Source: an uncultured Collinsella sp. (lineage in GTDB: Bacteria; Actinomycetota; Coriobacteriia; Coriobacteriales; Coriobacteriaceae). Taken from it: a DNA stretch of 6,630 nt. Positions 1-4,735 of this stretch are shown one piece after another (the stretch's first letter is position 1; each line of letters begins with the position of its first letter). The stretch is from contig CABSMB010000076.1 in NCBI GenBank assembly GCA_902478705.1, positions 1 to 6,630 of the forward strand, given 5' to 3'. The translations under genes were made by a program, and so were the position numbers. A model generated the notes under the pieces. It had not been told where the DNA came from, made no database searches, and saw only the letters and a program-made list of their open reading frames with translations.

Positions 1-15
1 GGGATGGCCGCCAGC

Positions 16-37
16 CGTTAACTCATGCAAGTTAACG
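16..37. other. Inverted repeat just after hpf
   Basis: CGTTAACT (16-23) and AGTTAACG (30-37) form a perfect 8-bp inverted repeat with a 6-nt loop, starting 4 bp beyond the hpf stop. On the minus strand it is followed by GC-rich sequence with no T tract. On the plus strand it is followed by TATTTTAC. It could be a weak terminator for a gene arriving from the left, a 3' mRNA stabiliser, or an operator of the next gene. Confidence 0.4.
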
Positions 38-41
38 TATT

Positions 42-626
42 TTACTCGTCAAGTGTTTCGATACGGGGCTTGATGATGCCATATCCACCATTCTTACGGT
101 GATACACCACATTGATGAGGCCAGTCGTCGCATTCTCGAACACGTAGAAGTCGTGGCCCAGCAGATCGGTCTGCACCAGCGCCTGCTCCTCAGTCATCGG
201 GGTGACGTCGATGACCTTCTCGCGGACGAGCAGGTCGTCCTCCTCCTCGGGCAGCAGCAGGTCGGCCAGATCCTCTACGCGCTCGACCGGCGCGACATCC
301 GCGGCGCTGGCACCGCCCTGGCGGTTGTCCACGACCTTGGTCTTGAACTTGCGCAGCTGGCGGGTAACCTTATCGGCGGAAAGGTCGATGGCGGCGTACA
401 TATCGGCACCGTGCTCGGCGACACGAATCACGGAACCGCGGGCGCGAACCGTGACCTCGACGATTGCCGGGTTGGGGTTCGAGGGGTTCTTCTCATAGCG
501 AAGTACAACGTCGACCGTCATGGGCTCGATATCGAAAACCTTGAGCGCCTCGCCGATCTTCTCATCCACATGCGCACGCAGAGCATCGGTTACCGTCGTC
601 TTGCGTCCAGAAACCTTGATATCCAT
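42..626 (-). CDS. hpf: Long-form ribosome hibernation promoting factor
   Basis: A 194-residue two-domain protein that joins 70S ribosomes into inactive 100S dimers under starvation or stationary phase. Residues 1-98 are the S30AE ribosome-binding domain, starting MDIKVSGRKTTVTDALRAHV, with RYEKNP near 43-48 and the basic helix KVTRQLRKFKTKV at 86-98. A linker rich in acidic residues (99-133, containing LLLPEEEDD) leads to the C-terminal dimerisation domain (about 134-190). This has the hallmark LGHDFYVFENATTGLINVVY followed by RKNGGYGIIKP. The length is typical of long HPF. The start ATG 624-626 is chosen over an in-frame ATG 20 codons upstream because TTGGAG lies 6 nt before it and the family begins exactly here. 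In many bacteria secA follows hpf, which would lie beyond the left edge. Confidence 0.96.
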   Translation of the reverse strand: MDIKVSGRKTTVTDALRAHVDEKIGEALKVFDIEPMTVDVVLRYEKNPSNPNPAIVEVTVRARGSVIRVAEHGADMYAAIDLSADKVTRQLRKFKTKVVDNRQGGASAADVAPVERVEDLADLLLPEEEDDLLVREKVIDVTPMTEEQALVQTDLLGHDFYVFENATTGLINVVYHRKNGGYGIIKPRIETLDE

Positions 627-747
627 ACGTGGCTCCAATCTGCCTCGGGGACTTACTGTACTGGCTATGTACCCATTGCCGTGCATTTAATCACGCGGAT
701 TCTCAAAGACCCGAATAACGATTGCTTTGTACCGCATACCGAAGTCT

Positions 748-771
748 CGCACTTTTCTGTGGCAAAGTGCG
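748..771. promoter_or_regulatory. 8-bp inverted repeat upstream of hpf, possible operator
   Basis: CGCACTTT (748-755) and AAAGTGCG (764-771) are perfect inverted repeats separated by 8 nt. They lie in the region between the preceding terminator and hpf, where the hpf promoter must be. No T tract follows on either strand, so an operator or a 5' leader hairpin is more likely than a terminator. I could not place a convincing -35/-10 pair near it. Confidence 0.4.
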
Positions 772-838
772 CTATAGGAGGGCGTCATCGGCATTTGTTT
801 TGGCCCTAGAAATTGGCTTTGACCTGCTGGTTTTATAG

Positions 839-877
839 AAACAAAAAAGCCGGGCTTCCCTGTTGGGGAGGCCCGGC
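839..877 (-). terminator. Intrinsic terminator of the lipoprotein gene
   Basis: A stem of about 12 bp (849-860 with 866-877, one G-U pair, loop TGTTG) built on GCCGGGC/GCCCGGC is followed on the minus strand by TTTTTTGTTT (839-848). This is a textbook rho-independent terminator 67 bp after the lipoprotein stop. It isolates the downstream hpf gene, which should therefore have its own promoter between about 627 and 838. Confidence 0.9.
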
Positions 878-943
878 CTTACGTGTTGAAACCGTGAAGA
901 GGCGTCCATCCTAGCGTATAGGAGACACCACCCCTAGCAATAA

Positions 944-1951
944 CTAGCTGTTGAGCTTGTTAATGTCGTCGTCGGTGATGGTGCCTTCCTGGCTGGACGA
1001 CTTGTCCTCGGATGACGAGCCCTCGCTGCTGGAATCGGAGGAGGTTTTGTCGGAGGACGCGGTCTCGCTGGACCCAGAGTCGGCCGACTGTACGCTGGCG
1101 CCCGAAACCATCTTGGCGGTGAGGTCATAGGGCATCGTGCCATACCAGACGGAGTGGACCGCCTCGAGCGTACCGTCGGCAGTAATACCGTCGAGGGCAT
1201 CACTCACGGCACGGCATAGCTCGTCGTTGGACGCGAGGCCTGCGACGCCGAGCGTCGAGGGCGTCTCGAGAGCGCCGACGTAGGAGATCTGGCTTATAAG
1301 GCGCGCGAGGTAGCCGCCGGCCGTGGAGTCACAGATCACGTAGTCGACCTCGCCGGACTCGAGCGCCTCAAAGCACTCGTTGATGTTGGAGAAGGTCTTT
1401 TGGTTGGCCGTAATGCTCTGCTTAGCGAGCGCTTCCTGCGAGGCAGAGGAAGTCTGAACGCCCAGGGTAGCGGTGTTAAGCGTTTCGATGGAAACACTCA
1501 GCGACTCGCCGTCGCTCGTCTTTCCAAACACTGCCGCAGCGTCGTACAGGCAAGTACCAAGCGTGCTGATGTCACCATCCGTGGAATTGATGTCGCCAAT
1601 GAAGATGTCGGCCTTTTTGTCGCCAAGCGCAGAATCGGCAGAAGACGCATCGACGAAGGCGACCTTGAGGCCCATGCGGCTTGCAAGGGCGCGAGCGGCA
1701 TCGACCGCGTAGCCCGTGAGGTTACCATCGGCGCCCTGCATGGCCTGCGGGGCATCGGAAGTGTCGAGGGCAACCGTCAGGGTACCGGGAGTGACCAGGG
1801 CATCGTCCGACACCGCCGGCGTGACGGTCTCGCGCTCGATCTGGTCAATCGTGGGTGTCGTGAACGTGGACAGTGGATTGAACGCGCATCCGCTCAAGCC
1901 CAATACGGCAATGACCGCCGCGGTCCCAGCACCTAACCGAGCCGCGTGCAT
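944..1951 (-). CDS. Family-3 ABC transporter substrate-binding lipoprotein
   Basis: A 335-residue lipoprotein that probably binds an amino acid or similar small solute outside the membrane. The signal peptide MHAARLGAGTAAVIAVLGLSGC ends in a lipobox with the lipidated Cys at 22. The family-3 core spans about 55-275. GTLTVALDTSDAP is followed by GYAVDAARALASRMGL, then ADIFIGDINSTDGD, LGVQTSSASQEAL, ALESGEVDYVICDS and a closing segment DGTLEAVHSVWYG. These match in order the usual landmarks of this fold. Residues from about 282 on form a Ser/Glu/Asp/Lys-rich tail ending DDDINKLNS, longer than most family members have. The start ATG 1949-1951 has GAGGGG at 7-nt spacing. ATG 1967-1969 adds six residues and is also possible, and the frame stays open back to GTG 2107. 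No permease or ATPase gene is adjacent, so partners must be encoded elsewhere. The ligand cannot be read from the sequence. Confidence 0.87.
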   Translation of the reverse strand: MHAARLGAGTAAVIAVLGLSGCAFNPLSTFTTPTIDQIERETVTPAVSDDALVTPGTLTVALDTSDAPQAMQGADGNLTGYAVDAARALASRMGLKVAFVDASSADSALGDKKADIFIGDINSTDGDISTLGTCLYDAAAVFGKTSDGESLSVSIETLNTATLGVQTSSASQEALAKQSITANQKTFSNINECFEALESGEVDYVICDSTAGGYLARLISQISYVGALETPSTLGVAGLASNDELCRAVSDALDGITADGTLEAVHSVWYGTMPYDLTAKMVSGASVQSADSGSSETASSDKTSSDSSSEGSSSEDKSSSQEGTITDDDINKLNS

Positions 1952-1969
1952 CAAGCTGCCCCTCACCAT

Positions 1970-2293
1970 GTCCACTACCCTGCCTTCTGTGTCGTATACA
2001 ATCCGTGCGTTGCGCGGAATATCGGGTTGTTCCCACCAGCTGACCTGGTATTTGACCCCACACTTGCGCACCGGGGTGTTTGCTCGGGAGGCCGTGGCCA
2101 CCTTCACGACTGGCCCGCTCGCCCGCGAGGCGGTATTGCCCCAAGAAAGTAGAACGGACGGTGCGGCTTACATCTAGGACGCGCCATGATCGCGCCGCGC
2201 GCACGCGGTCGCTTACGTGGATCCCTTTGACCGCGTCTGTCTTGGACTAGGATGGACATTTCGTCCGTCCGCAACCACAGCCTGGCAGGAACG
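1970..2293 (-). other. Long GC-rich leader upstream of the lipoprotein gene, with inverted repeats
   Basis: This stretch lies between the proposed promoter and the lipoprotein start. It contains a perfect 8-bp inverted repeat (ACGCGGTC 2203-2210 with GACCGCGT 2229-2236, 18-nt loop), a near-perfect 8-bp hairpin (2250-2257 with 2263-2270) and a short GCGC hairpin (2181-2195). I looked for lysine, glycine, SAM and cobalamin riboswitch signatures and for the T-box antiterminator motif and saw none. One frame stays open from GTG at 2105-2107 into the lipoprotein gene with coding-like base composition. A 51-codon frame from ATG at 2257-2259 ends in GTGA at that GTG. Neither is convincing as a gene. 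Confidence 0.35.
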
Positions 2294-2299
2294 TAGCGC

Positions 2300-2328
2300 A
2301 TTATAGCTAAGTTCAAGCTAAAGTTTAA
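2300..2328 (-). promoter_or_regulatory. Likely sigma-70-type promoter facing the lipoprotein gene
   Basis: On the minus strand a perfect TATAAT (2300-2305) is preceded, with the ideal 17-nt spacing, by TTAAAC (2323-2328), a weak -35 element. The surrounding 30 bases are AT-rich within a GC-rich region. Transcription would start near 2293 and run through a leader of roughly 340 nt into the substrate-binding lipoprotein gene. A perfect -10 can occur by chance, so the call is moderate. Confidence 0.5.
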
Positions 2329-2406
2329 GGTTAGGGGCGCCATTCGCACCGTGAGCACAGATTTTGCAGGTCGGAGCGGACCATTCGTGCCCCCTTGAAG
2401 CCCGTC

Positions 2407-2448
2407 GCTCCCCTGCGGGGAGCTCCGAGGCACCCGTCCCCGGGTGCC
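2407..2448. other. Two tandem GC-rich hairpins abutting the inverted-repeat element
   Basis: The first hairpin pairs 2407-2413 with 2417-2423 (GCTCCCC/GGGGAGC, 3-nt loop). The second pairs 2429-2436 with 2441-2448 (GGCACCCG/CGGGTGCC, 4-nt loop). Both stems are perfect. Neither strand has a T tract directly after them, so they are not classical intrinsic terminators. The second stem shares its last four bases (2445-2448, TGCC) with the outer end of the neighbouring inverted repeat, so the two folds compete. Confidence 0.6.
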
Positions 2449-2671
2449 GTGTGCAAAAAACATCAAATATGAGTACTGTTACCAATTTAGTGGCAGCGGT
2501 ATTTCGCCCTGCAAGCCATTTTCAATCCCTTTACAGCCTGTTTGGAGCCCTGATACTCCACATTTGTCTATTATCTTTTCAACGTATGCCAATCTCGGGC
2601 CCAAAAATCTTTGATTTTGCTGCTACTAATCTAGTGCCAGTACTCATATTTGACGTTTTTTGCACACGGCA
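2445..2671. repeat. 227-bp AT-richer element bounded by long imperfect inverted repeats
   Basis: The left arm 2445-2478 and right arm 2638-2671 are complementary at 33 of 34 positions. The outer 17 bp (TGCCGTGTGCAAAAAAC) are perfect. There is one mismatch (2462 against 2654), then 16 more perfect pairs ending in GAGTACTG. The similarity continues inwards to 2497 and 2619 at 13 of 19 positions, so each arm is about 53 nt with 46 matches. The core at 2498-2618 has no credible reading frame and holds a small hairpin (AAAATC/GATTTT at 2604-2618). The element is visibly AT-richer than its surroundings. No target-site duplication is seen immediately outside the arms. It fits a non-autonomous mobile element (MITE-like), a long-stem structured RNA, or a repeat recognised by a DNA-binding protein. 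Identity to a known family is not claimed. Confidence 0.8.
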
Positions 2672-2702
2672 TATAAACAGACCCCCCTATAAAGCCATGC
2701 AC

Positions 2703-3815
2703 CTATGCTGGTTTAAGCCCAAAACACGCTCGAAGTGTATTCAGCAGCGCGTCTTGCTTCTTCCGACGAGCCTCCACGCGGTTTTGGTACCGCTTGCCCA
2801 TGCGTTGGTATATACGCCATGCGAGTGCTTCCATCGCTTCCATGTCGCAGAGCATTTCGTTGTTGACCGTCGCGACCTCAATTCCCATAGTAATCAAGCC
2901 CGTGTTGCGTTTTTCATCATGGATACGTCCCCTCCGGGAGGAATGGCCCAGCTCACCGTTGTATTCAAGGTCAAACCGGGCTGCTTCCTGGTACGCATCG
3001 CAAATCGCATGGGGCATCCCCGAGATTGCCTGCGCACGGTCATTGAACTCGATTTTGTAGTCGGTCTTAAAGGGGCCGCAGGAAAATCCCCCATAGGAAA
3101 ACGGAAGCGAAAACATGGCAAGCATGATGCACTCCATGGGTGAGCGCAGGTTTTCTGACAGGTAGGGGCACAGGTGCAGCAGCCGTTTGGCATCGCTTCC
3201 CTTGCATACCGCGAGATAGTCCATCAGCTGCTCGGGCGTCAGCACCGACTCGACCTCAAAGTAGCCCACGTCTGGCGGCTGGTCCTTATCCTTTGCAAGT
3301 TTGTTCGCGACGGGCGATGTGTAGGGCGGCAGAAACTTGCCGCGATCGCTCAGTGAAATCTTGGAGCATAGTTCCTGGGCCAGGGCAAATGCCTGAATGC
3401 AGCCAACCTCGCGTGCAACGGCAGCGCAAAGGGCCTCGGGAGACAAGCTGTACACCCCCGGCTCCACCTCCAGAATCGAGCCGGACGGCAACCCCGCGGA
3501 ACAGACGGACCAGCTTACGTCAGGCATGCGGCGGCGCTGTGCCGCAGACCCCACCAGCAAGCACAGGTCTTCTTGCACCTCGCCGCTTTTTGCTCCAATT
3601 CGCACTAGGTCGGGAAGATAGATATCCTCGGCCGAGGGCGATGACGCACACAGCACGCGGCGCTCATCCTCGGGCTCAAGGTCCTTCCAGCCGATGTAGC
3701 CCATCTGCCGGCGCTCGGCACGCATCATGCGCAGCGCCGAGGCGCCCGTCAGGATCACGGAAGCCGCTAGCTGCTCTTTTGTCGGCTTGCTGCGCCGATT
3801 GTTTGTTATCGCCAC
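2703..3815 (-). CDS. Uncharacterised AbiEi-like protein with DUF559/Vsr-type nuclease-like motif
   Basis: A 370-residue protein of unknown function, numbered here from GTG at 3813-3815. The N-terminal half has TGASALRMMR (residues 23-32) and GSILEVEPGVYSLSPEAL (112-129). These resemble the core of AbiEi-type antitoxin and regulator proteins, but no winged helix precedes them. The C-terminal half has SPMEC (225-229), then FDLEYNGELGH (281-291) and HDEKRNTGLITMGIEV (299-314). This order resembles DUF559 and Vsr-like proteins of the PD-(D/E)XK fold: an early Glu, then D.E.(D/N)G..H, then D..R...L...G. A basic C-terminus follows. Catalytic activity is not assured. The AGGGG Shine-Dalgarno overlaps the comF stop with 8-nt spacing, favouring this GTG over TTG at 3833 or GTG at 3824. 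No AbiEii-type toxin partner is adjacent. The inverted-repeat element begins 31 bp after the stop. The gene is real with high confidence. The family link is moderate and the function unknown. Confidence 0.75.
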   Translation of the reverse strand: MAITNNRRSKPTKEQLAASVILTGASALRMMRAERRQMGYIGWKDLEPEDERRVLCASSPSAEDIYLPDLVRIGAKSGEVQEDLCLLVGSAAQRRRMPDVSWSVCSAGLPSGSILEVEPGVYSLSPEALCAAVAREVGCIQAFALAQELCSKISLSDRGKFLPPYTSPVANKLAKDKDQPPDVGYFEVESVLTPEQLMDYLAVCKGSDAKRLLHLCPYLSENLRSPMECIMLAMFSLPFSYGGFSCGPFKTDYKIEFNDRAQAISGMPHAICDAYQEAARFDLEYNGELGHSSRRGRIHDEKRNTGLITMGIEVATVNNEMLCDMEAMEALAWRIYQRMGKRYQNRVEARRKKQDALLNTLRACFGLKPA

Positions 3816-3826
3816 ATGAATCACCC

Positions 3827-4633
3827 CTACCAAACGCGTGCGATAGCGAGGCCATCAACGGCCGCGGCACCGGCGCGCTTGAGTTCCGCCGAAGCCGCAG
3901 CCATCGTCGCGCCTGTGGTAATGACGTCGTCAATGAGTAGCAGTCGGCGGCCCCGAACATCCTCAACGGTCTCGTACATGCCCCGGGCACGTTCTTGGCG
4001 CTCCTCGCGACCGAGCTCACGCTGGTCGCCATGGCCGTACTTAACGAGGGCATCGAGCAGTGGGACACCTGACAGCTCGCAAAATGGGCGCGCAATTGCC
4101 TCCATATGGTCGAAGCCGCGCCGCCGAAACGCCGCCGCCGTCGCGGGCACAAACACCACCGCATCGGCGCCGGACAACACACCGCCGTAGCGATCGGGCG
4201 CCGCGACCTGGGCATGTAAGGCGGTGTCATATAGCAGCTCTGCCAGATACGGCGCCAGGCGTCGCTCGCCCGCGTCTTTGTACGCTTTAATGATCCGCGG
4301 CAGCGGATGCGTGTAAACGGCACATGCCAGGCACCGGTCGAGTGCTTCGGCCATCGCCGAGGACGTACCCTCGACCGAGCACTCGGTGCACAGCAAGTCT
4401 CCAAACGGAGCGCCGCATCGAGTGCAGCTATGCCGCGGGTCGATGAGCGCAAGCGCCGCCAAGCAATCTTGGCAAATTAGCGCGCCGGTGCGCTCGCAGC
4501 CGGCGCATCGCGTGGGCGACAACGCCTCGAGCGCCTCGTGGGCCGCCCGCTCGGCAAACGGTAGCAATTCATCCGCAAACGGTAGGTCGCCAACACCTTG
4601 CAGGCGACCTAGCACATTCAAATGTCTCTTCAA
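3827..4633 (-). CDS. comF: ComF family protein (phosphoribosyltransferase-like, zinc-binding)
   Basis: A 268-residue protein with the full ComF layout. Four CxxC pairs (C43/C46, C54/C57, C70/C73, C82/C85) form the N-terminal zinc-binding region. Then come a VPATAAAFRRRGFDHMEAIA segment near 162-181, the family's 'R.RGFNQ..L.A' motif, a segment near 204-221 matching 'Q..L.R..R..N..G.F', and the phosphoribosyl-pyrophosphate loop LLLIDDVITTGAT at 231-243. ComF proteins support natural DNA uptake by acting at the inner side of the competence channel with the helicase ComFA. They are also kept in species not known to be competent, so competence is not proven here. The start is taken as TTG at 4631-4633 because AGGGAGGG stands 7 nt upstream. 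No in-frame ATG precedes the first zinc motif, and GTG at 4613-4615 is the alternative. It ends 11 bp before the next gene's likely start, suggesting coupling. Confidence 0.92.
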   Translation of the reverse strand: MKRHLNVLGRLQGVGDLPFADELLPFAERAAHEALEALSPTRCAGCERTGALICQDCLAALALIDPRHSCTRCGAPFGDLLCTECSVEGTSSAMAEALDRCLACAVYTHPLPRIIKAYKDAGERRLAPYLAELLYDTALHAQVAAPDRYGGVLSGADAVVFVPATAAAFRRRGFDHMEAIARPFCELSGVPLLDALVKYGHGDQRELGREERQERARGMYETVEDVRGRRLLLIDDVITTGATMAAASAELKRAGAAAVDGLAIARVW

Positions 4634-4636
4634 GAC

Positions 4637-4672
4637 ACAACCCTCCCTACGTTCGGTCGCAGGGAGGGTTGT
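4637..4672 (-). promoter_or_regulatory. Perfect 12-bp hairpin covering the comF Shine-Dalgarno
   Basis: The arms at 4637-4648 and 4661-4672 are perfectly complementary (ACAACCCTCCCT with AGGGAGGGTTGT), with a 12-nt loop. On the minus strand the 3' arm contains AGGGAGGG, which lies 7 nt before the TTG at 4633 and is the best ribosome binding site for comF. A folded hairpin would therefore hide it. The hairpin could also be the transcription terminator of holB-ricT, but the sequence after it on the minus strand (TTGTGTCTTG) is only a weak T tract. Both roles may apply. Confidence 0.6.
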
Positions 4673-4735
4673 TGATTCAGCGCTATGATACCCCGACGCG
4701 TTTGGGGTTAGGCAGGTTAAATCCGTTTGCGGGCG

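Noticed and set aside
748..771. CIRCE (HrcA) heat-shock operator upstream of hpf
   Set aside because: The CIRCE consensus has TTAGCACTC and GAGTGCTAA arms with a 9-nt spacer. These arms (CGCACTTT, AAAGTGCG) and the 8-nt spacer do not match.
99..809. Plus-strand frame of 236 codons opposite hpf
   Set aside because: It lies antisense to a clear hpf gene, has no recognisable domain, and its start has no supporting context.
2104..2259. Minus-strand 51-codon frame that ends in GTGA at the upstream GTG of the lipoprotein frame, possibly a leader peptide or a remnant resembling the start of UPF0251 proteins
   Set aside because: The ribosome binding site is poor, the composition is Arg/Pro-rich, and the resemblance is limited to a few residues. 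Not enough to call a gene.
2160..2460. tRNA, SRP RNA, T-box or known riboswitch in the long intergenic region
   Set aside because: No cloverleaf with a T-arm consensus, no SRP domain IV motif, no T-box antiterminator and no recognised aptamer core could be found on either strand.
2430..2690. Target-site duplication flanking the inverted-repeat element
   Set aside because: The bases just outside the arms (GTCCCCGGG on the left, TATAAACAG on the right) share no direct repeat.
2364..3143. Plus-strand frame running through the inverted-repeat element and into the nuclease-like gene
   Set aside because: It crosses a repeat and then lies antisense to a gene with better motifs. The translated product shows no family features.
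3140..3940. Plus-strand frame of 266 codons across the junction of the nuclease-like gene and comF
   Set aside because: The product is rich in Arg, Pro and Ser with no domain, which is typical of a shadow frame. Both minus-strand genes there have clear motifs.
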